This document shows positions 32,639-41,281 of a stretch of DNA of 42,569 bases, one piece after another. The stretch comes from Sporolactobacillus spathodeae (GTDB lineage: Bacteria > Bacillota > Bacilli > Bacillales > Sporolactobacillaceae), in contig NZ_JAFBEV010000024.1 in the NCBI RefSeq assembly GCF_016908935.1, forward strand, positions 1-42,569. The letters are read 5' to 3'. Below the pieces are notes generated by a model, which saw nothing but the letters and a program-made list of their open reading frames with translations, did not search any database and was not told the DNA's origin. Positions within the stretch are counted from its first letter, which is position 1; the number at the start of each line of letters is the position of its first letter. The position numbers were made by a program, and so were the translations under genes.

Positions 32639-35600
32639 ATGCGGGGTCTTGGCATTTATTTCAAGCAAAAGCTAGCAGAATTTGAGGCAGTTCGAGACGG
32701 CTTTGAAAACGGCATGAAGCAACAGCTTATTTCAGGGTTATCCGGAAGTGCCAAATCGCTACTGATCGCCGCGTTTTATCACGACAACTCGAGCAGATCC
32801 TTAATTGCGGTCGCGCATAATTTGTTCCAGGGACAGAAGATGTACAATGATCTGCAAGGGTTGATTGATTCAGAGGAATTGTTGCTGTATCCGACAAACG
32901 ACATGATCGCCTCTGACCTTGCAGTCTCCAGTCCAGAACTTCTTGCGCAACGAATTCACGTTCTTAATCGTCTTGCAGAAGGCAAAAGGTGTTTGATCGT
33001 GGTTCCAATTGCCGGTTTGAAACGATTGATGGCACCATTTTATTTGTGGAAGGCCAGTCTGATGCGTTTTAAGTCAGGGGAAACGCTTGACTTGGCGGAA
33101 ATCGCGAGCAAATTGAGCGCGATCGGCTATGAGCGTGAACCGATGATTACGAGTCCCGGGCAATACAGTATTCGCGGCGGCATCCTCGATATTTTTCCTT
33201 TGACTGAACGGCATCCGCTGCGCATTGAATTATTTGACGATGAAGTCGACTCGATTCGTTTTTTTGACAGCGAATCACAGCGCTCGATAGAGACGTTGAC
33301 AGAAAGTCCGATTATCGGACCCGCTCGTGAATTATTGCTTTATGACGAACAATACGTACAGGGTAGCGAGCAAGTCGAGCAGAAGCTTTCTCTGACGCTG
33401 TCGCGCATGAAAAATGAACAAGTGAAGCAGCTGCTTCATGAACAGATTGGTGCAGAGGTCGAATCGCTTCGTCAGAAACAAACATTTGAAGGTATTGGAA
33501 AATACAGCGCCTTGCTTTATAATAGGCCAGCCACGCTGACCGATTATTCGCCTGAAAACGCTTTAATCATTATGGATGAAATCAGCCGCATTCAGGAAAT
33601 GAGTGATCAGCTTGATCACGAAGAAGCGGAGTGGCAACTTGATCAGCTGCAACGCGGGCGGATCGTCGCTGATTCACCGCTGATGCGGGACGGATCCGAA
33701 TGGGTGGAACAGCTCAGGCAGCCGGTGTTGCTGCTCTCGCTTTTTCTGCGTTATCACGGGCATTTCCAGCCGCAGAATGTTGTCACGCTCAGCAGTCGAT
33801 CGATGGAGAACTTTCATGGTCAGATTAATCTGCTGAAGACAGAGACGGATCGCTGGCTGAAGAGCGATTATGCGCTTGTCTTCTTGGCTTCCGACAGCGA
33901 TCGAGCCGAACGGATGGAACAAGTTCTTCAGGATTACCAAATTGACGCTGCGCTTGTCGATTCGGATTGTTTGCCAACACCAGGAAAGATTCATATTATG
34001 CAGGGCATTTTGGGCAGTGGCTTTGAAATACCGCTGCGAAAACTGGCGGTGATTACCGAACAGGAAGTGTTCACCAGTAAACTGGCGAAAAAGGCGCATA
34101 AAGGTAAGCGGCTCTCGAACGCCGAGCGCTTGCGCAATTACAATGAACTTTCCATAGGTGATTACGTGGTCCATGTTGATCACGGTATTGGACGTTATGC
34201 CGGGGTTGAGACACTGGAAGTCAATGGTATCCATAAAGATTATTTGAAGTTAATTTATAAAGGCAATGATAAGCTCTATGTGCCTGTGGAGCATATTGAT
34301 CAGGTTCAAAAATACGTCAGTGCTGAAGGAAAAGAGCCGAAAATCTATTCGCTTGGCGGTTCGGAATGGAAAAAGGTCAAGAGCAGAGCACGCTCGTCGA
34401 TTCAGAATATTGCTGATGATTTGATCAAGCTCTATGCCAAGCGGGAGGCAAGCCGCGGTCACGCTTTTTCGTCAGATGGGCCAGAACAGCACGACTTTGA
34501 AACAGCATTTCCCTATCAGGAAACCGTTGATCAGCTGCAGGCGATCGAAGAAATCAAAAAAGATATGGAGAGCGAACGGCCAATGGACCGGCTGCTCTGC
34601 GGCGATGTCGGTTATGGAAAAACAGAAGTCGCGTTGCGTGCGGCATTTAAAGCAATCGCTGGCGGCAAACAAGTGGCTTTTCTCGTGCCAACCACAATTC
34701 TCGCACAGCAGCACTTTGAAACAGCACGGGAACGCTTTGAGGATTTCCCAGTTTCAATCGGTGTATTAAGCCGTTTTCGTTCACGCAAAGAAAAGCTTGA
34801 GACGCTGCGCGGACTTAAGGATGGAACGATTGACTTAATTATTGGCACCCATCGCTTACTGTCCAAAGATGTCGTTTTCAAAGACCTCGGTTTGCTCGTT
34901 GTTGATGAAGAACAGCGTTTCGGTGTGACGCATAAGGAGAAGATTAAGCAGCTGAAAGCCAATGTTGATGTGCTGACACTGACGGCGACACCGATTCCGC
35001 GGACACTGCACATGTCAATGCTCGGTGTGCGTGACCTATCTGTCATTGAAACACCGCCGGAAAATCGTTTTCCGGTGCAAACCTATGTGACTGAATACAG
35101 CGGCTCGCTAATTCGCGAAGCGATTGAACGGGAATTGGCACGAGGCGGACAGGTCTATTTTCTCTATAATCGAGTGGAAACGATTCAGCATATGGCGGAA
35201 GTCATCTCTCAATTGGTGCCTGACGCGACGGTTACCGTTGCGCATGGGCAGATGAAAGAGACCGAGCTGGAATCGGCGATGATTGACTTTCTCGATGGAA
35301 CAAGCGATGTGCTCGTCAGCACGACGATTATTGAAACTGGAGTTGATATCCCGAATGTCAATACACTGATTGTCTATGATGCGGATCGGATGGGGCTTTC
35401 GCAATTGTACCAATTGCGTGGGCGTGTCGGGCGTTCAAGTCGCGTTGCCTATGCCTATTTCACGTATCAGCGCGACAAGGTGATGAATGAAGTTGCCGAG
35501 AAACGGCTGCAGGCGATTAAAGAATTTACAGAGCTGGGTTCTGGATTCAAGATAGCGATGCGCGATTTATCCATTCGCGGCGCCGGTAATCTGCTTGGTG

Positions 35601-36184
35601 CGGAGCAGCATGGGTTTATCGACTCGGTCGGCTTCGATCTCTATTCGCAAATGCTCCGAGATGCGGTGGCTGAGCGCAAAGGGTCAGCGGATACGGCACA
35701 CACTGCTGTTCGGGCGACATTGGCTATCGAAACGGACGCGTACATTCCGGATACCTACATTGAGGATTCGATTCAGAAAATCGACATGTATAAACGTTTT
35801 AAAGCAGCCGATTCAATCAGCTACTTGGAGGAACTTCAAGACGAGATGATTGACCGTTTTGGCGATTATCCGGTTGAGGTTGCTGATTTATTCAAGGTGG
35901 CTGCCATCCGTGTGTTAGCTGATAAATTGATGATTGAGGAAATAAAAGAAAAAGCGTCCGAGCTTCTGATTGTGTTCTCTGAAATGGGCTGGAAGCATAT
36001 TGACCGCCAAGCTCTGTTTCAATATGTCAGCACGATGGGCCCGGGCATTGGCGTTGGATCAGACGGCGCAAGAATGAAATTGTCGCTGAAACGTGGACCA
36101 TTAGGGAGCAAACGGCTTGATCACATTCTTGATCTGTTGAAGAAAGTGGAGCCGATGCAGATCCAAGAACAAACGGCCGGTTAA
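32639..36184 (+). CDS. mfd: Transcription-repair coupling factor Mfd
   Basis: An 1181-residue Mfd (B. subtilis 1177). Order: UvrB-like N-terminal domains (1 to about 350, with SIRGGILDIFPL), RNA-polymerase-interacting domain (about 500-570, YVVHVDHGIGRYAG), RecG-like helicase with Walker A GDVGYGKTEVALRAA (about 655), DEEQRF box (about 755) and LTLTATPIPRTLHMSMLG, then the TRG motif region and C-terminal domain. It removes stalled RNA polymerase and recruits UvrA. GAGGGTGG lies before the ATG. Confidence 0.97.
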   Translation: MRGLGIYFKQKLAEFEAVRDGFENGMKQQLISGLSGSAKSLLIAAFYHDNSSRSLIAVAHNLFQGQKMYNDLQGLIDSEELLLYPTNDMIASDLAVSSPELLAQRIHVLNRLAEGKRCLIVVPIAGLKRLMAPFYLWKASLMRFKSGETLDLAEIASKLSAIGYEREPMITSPGQYSIRGGILDIFPLTERHPLRIELFDDEVDSIRFFDSESQRSIETLTESPIIGPARELLLYDEQYVQGSEQVEQKLSLTLSRMKNEQVKQLLHEQIGAEVESLRQKQTFEGIGKYSALLYNRPATLTDYSPENALIIMDEISRIQEMSDQLDHEEAEWQLDQLQRGRIVADSPLMRDGSEWVEQLRQPVLLLSLFLRYHGHFQPQNVVTLSSRSMENFHGQINLLKTETDRWLKSDYALVFLASDSDRAERMEQVLQDYQIDAALVDSDCLPTPGKIHIMQGILGSGFEIPLRKLAVITEQEVFTSKLAKKAHKGKRLSNAERLRNYNELSIGDYVVHVDHGIGRYAGVETLEVNGIHKDYLKLIYKGNDKLYVPVEHIDQVQKYVSAEGKEPKIYSLGGSEWKKVKSRARSSIQNIADDLIKLYAKREASRGHAFSSDGPEQHDFETAFPYQETVDQLQAIEEIKKDMESERPMDRLLCGDVGYGKTEVALRAAFKAIAGGKQVAFLVPTTILAQQHFETARERFEDFPVSIGVLSRFRSRKEKLETLRGLKDGTIDLIIGTHRLLSKDVVFKDLGLLVVDEEQRFGVTHKEKIKQLKANVDVLTLTATPIPRTLHMSMLGVRDLSVIETPPENRFPVQTYVTEYSGSLIREAIERELARGGQVYFLYNRVETIQHMAEVISQLVPDATVTVAHGQMKETELESAMIDFLDGTSDVLVSTTIIETGVDIPNVNTLIVYDADRMGLSQLYQLRGRVGRSSRVAYAYFTYQRDKVMNEVAEKRLQAIKEFTELGSGFKIAMRDLSIRGAGNLLGAEQHGFIDSVGFDLYSQMLRDAVAERKGSADTAHTAVRATLAIETDAYIPDTYIEDSIQKIDMYKRFKAADSISYLEELQDEMIDRFGDYPVEVADLFKVAAIRVLADKLMIEEIKEKASELLIVFSEMGWKHIDRQALFQYVSTMGPGIGVGSDGARMKLSLKRGPLGSKRLDHILDLLKKVEPMQIQEQTAG

Positions 36185-36198
36185 TTTTGGCGGGGCAT

Positions 36199-36227
36199 GC
36201 ATAGCTTGGACGGGTGGGCAGATACTA
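36199..36227 (+). promoter_or_regulatory. Sigma-G promoter of spoVT
   Basis: GCATA (36199-36203) lies 17 bases before GATACTA (36221-36227), which differs from CATACTA by one base. spoVT is sigma-G dependent in B. subtilis. Confidence 0.7.
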
Positions 36228-36276
36228 ATTGCAAGGAATTAACATAAAGAGCAAGCGTTCATCAGGCGATTACAAC

Positions 36277-36331
36277 GGAGGGCTTCCCTCCTTAGACAAG
36301 CAGGTGAACGACCTCTATGATGAAAGAGAGG
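36277..36331 (+). promoter_or_regulatory. Hairpins in the spoVT leader
   Basis: GGAGGG and CCCTCC (36277-36291) form a perfect 6-bp stem over CTT. CCTCT and AGAGG (36312-36331) form a second one whose 3' arm is the ribosome binding site of spoVT. Occlusion of the site is inferred. Confidence 0.4.
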
Positions 36332-36341
36332 ACTTCCTTGT

Positions 36342-36878
36342 ATGAAAGCTACTGGTATTGTCCGCCGAATTGATGATCTCGGGCGGGTTGTTATTCCTAA
36401 AGAAATACGCCGCACACTGCGTATTCGCGAAGGTGATCCGTTAGAAATATTTGTTGATCATGATGGTGAAGTGATTCTAAAAAAATATTCACCAATGAGC
36501 GAACTTGGTGATTTTGCCAAGGAATATGCAGAGTCACTTGCGGAAAATTCAGGAAAACTGGCGCTGATTAGTGATCGTGATACAGTCATTGCTGTCGCCG
36601 GAGGATCAAAAAAAGATTATATTGATAAAAGAATCTTGTCTGTCCCGGAAAAAGCAATGGAACTGAGACAGACCATTTTAGAGAAAGAGCACGGTGAACC
36701 ATTAACAGAAGGGACAAATGAACTGACGGGTTCGTTTGTTGTTGCTCCGATTGTTGCTGGCGGCGATCCAATTGGTACAATTATGCTGATTGATAAAGAT
36801 AAAAACCCGCTTAGTGAAGTTGAACGTAAGCTCGCCGAAACAGCAGCAGGTTTCCTTGGCAGACAAATGGAACATTGA
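36342..36878 (+). CDS. spoVT: Stage V sporulation protein T, forespore transcription regulator
   Basis: A 178-residue SpoVT (same length as B. subtilis). The AbrB-type swapped-hairpin DNA-binding domain (1-50) reads MKATGIVRRIDDLGRVVIPK and RRTLRIREGDPLEIF; the rest is a GAF-like sensor domain. SpoVT tunes sigma-G genes up or down in the forespore. AGAGGA lies nine bases before the ATG. A sigma-G promoter precedes it. Confidence 0.96.
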   Translation: MKATGIVRRIDDLGRVVIPKEIRRTLRIREGDPLEIFVDHDGEVILKKYSPMSELGDFAKEYAESLAENSGKLALISDRDTVIAVAGGSKKDYIDKRILSVPEKAMELRQTILEKEHGEPLTEGTNELTGSFVVAPIVAGGDPIGTIMLIDKDKNPLSEVERKLAETAAGFLGRQMEH

Positions 36879-36896
36879 TAGACGATATGTGTTTGT

Positions 36897-36927
36897 GGGA
36901 GAGAGGCATTTTGTCTCTCTCCTTTTC
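36897..36927 (+). terminator. Terminator after spoVT
   Basis: GGAGAGAG and CTCTCTCC form a perfect 8-bp stem followed by TTTTC. Confidence 0.8.
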
Positions 36928-37029
36928 ATTTTCTCAGGCATCGCGGCCCGAGCGGCTCATCAACTATAAGACATAGCGATAGTAAACATTCTTTTTTTGC
37001 CGACATAAGGAAAAATGGCTTGTGGTGTA

Positions 37030-37038
37030 TGGTATAAT
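37030..37038 (+). promoter_or_regulatory. Extended -10 promoter of the yabM-like gene
   Basis: TGGTATAAT combines TGn with a perfect TATAAT. There is no good -35. The start would be near 37045, which supports the GTG start at 37072. Confidence 0.55.
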
Positions 37039-37071
37039 CCACATGAGAATTTGGGCCAAAGGTGGAGAAAC

Positions 37072-38664
37072 GTGCATCAACTAAGAATAGAAAGCGGCAG
37101 AATTTGGAGAGGGGCATTTATTCTGACCGTTGCTGCGTTGTTTGTTAAAATTCTGAGTGCTGTTTACCGTATGCCCTACCAGAATTTTGCAGGGGATGTT
37201 GGCTTCTATGTATACCAACAGGTTTATCCGTTTTACGCGCTTGCAGTCGCACTTGGCGGAACCGGTTTTCCCATTGTCATTTCGAAATATATTGCTGAAT
37301 CTGGGCGTAATAAGGGAATAGGAGAAGAAGCGACTGTCCGCCGCCATGCGCGAATTGCTTTATTTTTTCTTTGTGGCTTAATTTTTGTCGTGCTTGTTCT
37401 TGGAGCCGAACCGCTGACCGAAGTCATGGGCGACCAGCATCTCGCACCGCTGCTCCGCACGGCGGCATGGGTTTATCTATTCGTGCCGTTCAGCGCGGTT
37501 TTACGCGGCGGCTTTCAAGGGAAAGATGAAAACATGGTGCCGACGGCGGTTAGTCAGATTGGTGAGCAGGTTGTTCGTGTGTCACTGATCATTGGTTCGT
37601 CATGGTTCCTTTTTCTGCACCATGGCGGTGCCTATCAATTTGGTGAAGCGGCCATCACTGGTTCGGCGATTGCGCCAGCTGCGTCGCTGCTTATCCTCAT
37701 CCTGTTTATTCGAAAGGGGACCAATCGAGATGTTCAGGAAGTACCAGTGAATCGTTCGATCAACTGGCGCCTGATCGGTAGTCTGCTGCTTGGCGGCAGC
37801 GTGTTCTCCATTCTTGCCTTGCCGCTTGTTCTGTTTCAGCTTGTCGACTCGCTGTCGGTTATTCGGCTGTTGCATCATGCGCAGATTGCGGAGCCAAGAC
37901 AGGCAAAAGGAATTTATGATCGCGCCTACCTCCTGACACAATTTGGAATGATTGCGGCGGCGTCGCTCACAGCATCCATTGTACCGGGCCTTGCGAAGCT
38001 TGCCGCTAGACGGAAAGTTCAGGAAATCAGGCGCCAAGCGACGCTCGCGCTCAAAATAAGCCTTGCTTTCGGACTCGCAGCCGCGTGCGGTCTTGCGGCA
38101 ATCAGCGGTCCGGTCAATATTATGCTATTCCGCAATGATCGCGGCGCAGTGACTTTTGCAATCATTGCGTTTACATTGCTCACCTTGTCTGTAATTCTAA
38201 CGACGTCAGGTATGTTTGAGGCTGCCGGGCACCCCGTGCTGCCTTTTCTGTTTCTTTGCTTGGGTGCTGCAGTGAAATTGATTTTGAATATTTGTCTGAT
38301 TCCGCATTTTTCAATAGCCGGGGCAGCGCTTGCGACGTGTCTTGCCACGCTGCTGACTGCCGGATTAAATAGTTTTGCACTTTTGCGAATGCGTCTAATC
38401 AACCGTATTCCAACCGCTGCGTTATTGAAACTTGCTGCTGCGTCGGGTGTGATGCTGACGGCTGTCTATTTATTCGGACGCTCGCACCTTCCATTTGGTG
38501 GATCTTCTCGATTGGCGGAGACTGCAACCGCATTGGTGGGTGCGGCCGGTGGTGCTGTTCTATTCATTGCGCTACTAATTCTGCTGCGTTACTTTACACC
38601 CAATGATATTGCTCGGCTTCCTTTGACGGGCAAGCTTGGCATGCGGCGGCCATCTGATCTGTAA
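37072..38664 (+). CDS. yabM: Polysaccharide/lipid flippase-like membrane protein (YabM/SpoVB family)
   Basis: A 530-residue integral membrane protein with about 14 hydrophobic segments, of the MOP/PST flippase superfamily. It begins VHQLRIESGRIWRGAFILTV and has the family blocks FYVYQQVYPFYALAVALGGTG (split at about residue 50-70), GFPIVISKY and QVVRVS. Relatives include SpoVB and YabM of B. subtilis; a role in moving lipid-linked precursors across the membrane is inferred. Start: GTG 37072 with AAGGTGGAG upstream and behind the predicted transcription start; the frame is open further upstream to an ATG at 37015, which lies before the promoter. Its position equals yabM. mazG (yabN), which follows in B. 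subtilis, is replaced by an HU gene. Confidence 0.85.
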   Translation: MHQLRIESGRIWRGAFILTVAALFVKILSAVYRMPYQNFAGDVGFYVYQQVYPFYALAVALGGTGFPIVISKYIAESGRNKGIGEEATVRRHARIALFFLCGLIFVVLVLGAEPLTEVMGDQHLAPLLRTAAWVYLFVPFSAVLRGGFQGKDENMVPTAVSQIGEQVVRVSLIIGSSWFLFLHHGGAYQFGEAAITGSAIAPAASLLILILFIRKGTNRDVQEVPVNRSINWRLIGSLLLGGSVFSILALPLVLFQLVDSLSVIRLLHHAQIAEPRQAKGIYDRAYLLTQFGMIAAASLTASIVPGLAKLAARRKVQEIRRQATLALKISLAFGLAAACGLAAISGPVNIMLFRNDRGAVTFAIIAFTLLTLSVILTTSGMFEAAGHPVLPFLFLCLGAAVKLILNICLIPHFSIAGAALATCLATLLTAGLNSFALLRMRLINRIPTAALLKLAAASGVMLTAVYLFGRSHLPFGGSSRLAETATALVGAAGGAVLFIALLILLRYFTPNDIARLPLTGKLGMRRPSDL

Positions 38665-38804
38665 TAATCAAGAATGTGAACCACCAATTGGTTTATGATA
38701 AAATGAGAAAGAAAATGGAATCAGTTTTTTGTGAGGGCTCTATAAAATATGCCTGAATCGGTGCACGATTAGCATAAACAAGTCCATCAGGAGGGTTTTC
38801 TATA

Positions 38805-39080
38805 ATGAATAAAAATGAACTCGTTCAGAAAGTTGCAGAAAAAACAGGAATGTCGCGAAAAGATACGGAGTTTGTTGTCAACGAGGCTTTTGATACGATC
38901 ATTGAAACGTTGCACAGAAATGAGAAAGTACAAATCGTTGGCTTCGGTACGTTTGAGGTTAGGCAGCGGGCTGAACGTATCGGACGTAACCCACAGACTG
39001 GAGAAACGATTACCATTCCTTCAACCTATGTACCCGGTTTCCGTGCCGGCAATAAATTTAAGGATGCTGTGAAAAAATGA
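38805..39080 (+). CDS. hup: HU-family DNA-binding protein
   Basis: A 91-residue histone-like HU. MNKNELVQKVAEKTG and the beta-arm region GRNPQTGETITIPSTYVPGF with Pro at the tip are typical; FKDAVK ends it. HU bends and compacts DNA non-specifically. AGGAGGG lies before the ATG. Unusual place: it stands between the yabM-like gene and rqcP, where mazG/yabN is in B. subtilis, and its stop overlaps the rqcP start (ATGA). It may be a second HU next to the usual hbs, which cannot be told from this window. Confidence 0.93.
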   Translation: MNKNELVQKVAEKTGMSRKDTEFVVNEAFDTIIETLHRNEKVQIVGFGTFEVRQRAERIGRNPQTGETITIPSTYVPGFRAGNKFKDAVKK

Positions 39081-39349
39081 GACTGGATAAATTTCTAAAG
39101 GTATCACGATTGATTAAACGGCGAACGGTTGCCAAGGAACTTGCCGATCAAGGCAGAGTTTCGATAAATGGTCAGCCGGGGAAAGCAAGTGCTACGGTTA
39201 GCGTCGGTGATCAATTAACGCTGCACTTCGGTCAGAAACAGACAACCGTTCGAATCATCCAGCTGAAGGAAACGGTAAAAAAAGAAGAAGCAGAATCACT
39301 TTATGAGATCGTCAGTGAAAAAGCGGCAGATAAAGATAAAGAAATGTAA
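39077..39349 (+). CDS. rqcP: RqcP (YabO), S4-domain ribosome quality control factor
   Basis: A 90-residue S4 RNA-binding protein (HslR-like). MRLDKFLKVSRLIKRRTVAK and DQGRVSINGQPGKAS form the S4 fold. RqcP works with RqcH in adding poly-alanine tails on stalled 50S complexes. The C-terminal part is Lys/Glu-rich. The start has no visible ribosome binding site but overlaps the HU stop, so translational coupling is likely. Confidence 0.92.
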   Translation: MRLDKFLKVSRLIKRRTVAKELADQGRVSINGQPGKASATVSVGDQLTLHFGQKQTTVRIIQLKETVKKEEAESLYEIVSEKAADKDKEM

Positions 39350-39370
39350 AGTGGGTTGCTGAACTGTTCT

Positions 39371-39395
39371 AATAGGGACAACTCCCTCATAACTT
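39371..39395 (+). promoter_or_regulatory. Possible sigma-E promoter of yabP-yabQ
   Basis: CATAACTT at 39388 fits a sigma-E -10; TCTAATA about 13 bases upstream is a poor -35. yabP and yabQ are sigma-E genes in B. subtilis. AGGGA/TCCCT forms a small hairpin within the spacer. Confidence 0.35.
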
Positions 39396-39417
39396 ATGAA
39401 TTGAGGGGGGACGTCCA

Positions 39418-39726
39418 ATGAACCAACATTATCCAACGCAGGCTTCAAGCAAAGACAAGCCCGTGCAGAATCACGATATCATTGTTAGAAACCGTAAAAC
39501 GATCGAGATTACTGGCGTCAAGCATGTCGAGAGTTTTGACCATGAAGAATTTCTAATGGAGACGGTCATGGGCTATCTCGCGGTTAAAGGCGCGTCACTT
39601 AAAATGCAGAATCTTAATGTAGAGCAGGGCATGGTTGCCATCGAGGGAAAAATATTCGAAATTAGTTACCTGGACGAACCAGGCGGAGAACCATCAAAGG
39701 GTTTCTTCGGTAAATTATTTCGATGA
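39418..39726 (+). CDS. yabP: Sporulation protein YabP
   Basis: A 102-residue YabP/YqfC-family protein. RKTIEITGVKHVESFDHEEF, LMETVMGYLAVKG and LNVEQGMVAIEGKI match the family. It is needed in the mother cell for spore cortex or coat formation; the mechanism is unknown. GAGGGGGGAC precedes the ATG. It overlaps yabQ by ATGA. Confidence 0.93.
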   Translation: MNQHYPTQASSKDKPVQNHDIIVRNRKTIEITGVKHVESFDHEEFLMETVMGYLAVKGASLKMQNLNVEQGMVAIEGKIFEISYLDEPGGEPSKGFFGKLFR

Positions 39727-40346
39727 CGCTTCGTGAACAATTTCTTTCGCTGATGGTCATGCTGCTGATGGGGTTATGGGTTGGCGCCTCTTATTCCGTG
39801 TATGGACGTTTTCTCCACCCCGGGAAAAAGAGACGCTGGATTCTTTTGTTCACCGACCCTCTTTTCTGGATCCTGCAGGCACTGATCTTATTCGCCTTCT
39901 TATTGCCGATCAATGAGGGACGGCTGCGCTTTTATATGTTTCTCGGAGCCATTCTTGGCTTTTCTTTTTATAAAGCTTTGCTTGAGCACCCTTTTTTGTT
40001 TCTTTTTGACAAATTAAGCAGTCTGATTGTCCGAATCAGTCGTTTTTTTGCAAAAACTGTCTATCAATTAATCATTTATCCTATCTTTTTTCTATTGATG
40101 CTTGTCTATAGATTGTGTAGAATGACAGTAAGCGCTTTGCTTCGGATTCTACTATTCCTGCTTTTGTTCCCGCTGAAGTTGCTTCGCGGTATCCTGAGAC
40201 TGATTCTGCCGGAAAAATGGCTGATCGGGTTTAAAAACAAGGTTATCCGTGTGCATCAGCAGATTCTAAAGGTAGGCAAATTTCTATCCGGGTGGCGGAA
40301 AAAGATCAGGAGTTTGTTTCCTGGGGGAGGCAGCGATGATGGTTGA
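39723..40346 (+). CDS. yabQ: Spore cortex biosynthesis protein YabQ
   Basis: A 207-residue membrane protein with about five hydrophobic segments (8-28, 43-62, 70-88, 105-135, 140-165) and a basic tail. It matches YabQ, which localises to the outer forespore membrane and is required for cortex. The start overlaps yabP. It overlaps divIC by 11 bases. Confidence 0.9.
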   Translation: MTLREQFLSLMVMLLMGLWVGASYSVYGRFLHPGKKRRWILLFTDPLFWILQALILFAFLLPINEGRLRFYMFLGAILGFSFYKALLEHPFLFLFDKLSSLIVRISRFFAKTVYQLIIYPIFFLLMLVYRLCRMTVSALLRILLFLLLFPLKLLRGILRLILPEKWLIGFKNKVIRVHQQILKVGKFLSGWRKKIRSLFPGGGSDDG

Positions 40347-40713
40347 CGGCGGACGTATTGCACAGCTGCAAAACGAATATCTTCAATCCCAACAAATCGC
40401 TGAACAAAGACGGCAGCATAGACGAAAAGGATTGATTCACCGCTTGATGGCTTTTGCCATTCTCTTCATGCTCGTTTGTTCGGTCATGGTTGGCTCTCTC
40501 ATTTCTCAGGCGGGCAAGTATCACCGTATTGAGGGACAAAAGCAGACGCTTGAGAAAAAGGTTAATGCTTCTGTAGCTCAAGCCGAACAACTGAAGAAGC
40601 GGATTAAACTCCTTCACAACAAGCAATATATCGGCGAAATTGCAAGGCATGACTATCTCCTGTCCAAAAAAGGTGAGATTATTTTTTCCAAACCTGAAAA
40701 TGGCGGGAATTGA
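40336..40713 (+). CDS. divIC: Cell division protein DivIC
   Basis: A 125-residue FtsB/DivIC-type bitopic protein: cytosolic basic N-terminus (1-33), one membrane span (about 34-55), then an extracytoplasmic coiled coil (60-95) and the family end IGEIARHDYLLSKKGEIIFS. It works with FtsL and DivIB in the septum and activates wall synthesis. GGGGGAGG precedes two adjacent ATGs; the first is used here. Its stop codon overlaps the -35 box of the yabR promoter. Confidence 0.93.
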   Translation: MMVDGGRIAQLQNEYLQSQQIAEQRRQHRRKGLIHRLMAFAILFMLVCSVMVGSLISQAGKYHRIEGQKQTLEKKVNASVAQAEQLKKRIKLLHNKQYIGEIARHDYLLSKKGEIIFSKPENGGN

Positions 40714-40739
40714 CAGGCTCTTTTTTCGCTATGTATAAT
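40710..40739 (+). promoter_or_regulatory. Sigma-A promoter of yabR
   Basis: TTGACA (40710-40715) lies 18 bases before TATAAT (40734-40739), both perfect. The -35 box contains the TGA stop of divIC. Confidence 0.8.
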
Positions 40740-40780
40740 ATAATAAGTAGAGATACCATACTAGGAGGAAGCTTTTTTTT

Positions 40781-41200
40781 ATGTCAATTGAAGCAGGCAG
40801 CAAGCTGAAGGGTAAAGTGTCAGGCATTACGAACTTCGGAGCCTTCATTGATTTGCCCGATGGAAAAACGGGTTTGGTTCATATCAGTGAGGTTGCGGAT
40901 CGGTACGTCAAAGATATTCACGAGGTTCTGTCAATTGGTGATGAAGTCACAGTAAAGGTATTGCAGGTGGCACCAGACGGAAAGATCGGTCTGTCGATCC
41001 GCAAAGCTGTCGATAAGCCGAAACCAGCGCCAAGAAGTCCGCGTAGCGGCGCAAATGGTGGCGGCGGTAAGCGTTTTACGCGCACGCAAACTTTCGAGGA
41101 CAAAATTTCCCGTTATCTCAAGGACAGCGAAGATAGACTTTCAACAATCAAACGCCAGACGGAATCCAAACGTGGCGGCAGAGGCGCGCGTAGGGGCTGA
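40781..41200 (+). CDS. yabR: S1-domain RNA-binding protein YabR
   Basis: A 139-residue protein with one S1 domain (residues 1-72: GSKLKGKVSGITNFGAFIDL, GKTGLVHISEVAD, VKVLQVAPDGKIGLSIR), then a Pro/Gly/Arg-rich linker and a short helix (TFEDKISRYLKDSEDRLSTI) ending in an Arg/Gly tail. This is YabR/GSP13-like; members bind ribosomes or RNA. AGGAGG precedes the ATG. spoIIE normally lies further downstream in Bacillus. Confidence 0.93.
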   Translation: MSIEAGSKLKGKVSGITNFGAFIDLPDGKTGLVHISEVADRYVKDIHEVLSIGDEVTVKVLQVAPDGKIGLSIRKAVDKPKPAPRSPRSGANGGGGKRFTRTQTFEDKISRYLKDSEDRLSTIKRQTESKRGGRGARRG

Positions 41201-41240
41201 ACCGTCGTTATCGGCTATAACCATATATATCAGGCATAAG

Positions 41241-41276
41241 AAAAGCATCCGGCGAAAAAATCGGATGCTTTTTTAA
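41241..41276 (+). terminator. Terminator after yabR
   Basis: AAAAGCATCCG and CGGATGCTTTT form a perfect 11-bp stem over a 10-base A-rich loop, followed by more T. Confidence 0.9.
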
Positions 41277-41281
41277 TCGGC

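Noticed and set aside
32488-32685. Small frame between pth and mfd as fin (yabK)
   Set aside because: The translation lacks the CxxC zinc motifs of Fin, contains the terminator and overlaps mfd in another frame.
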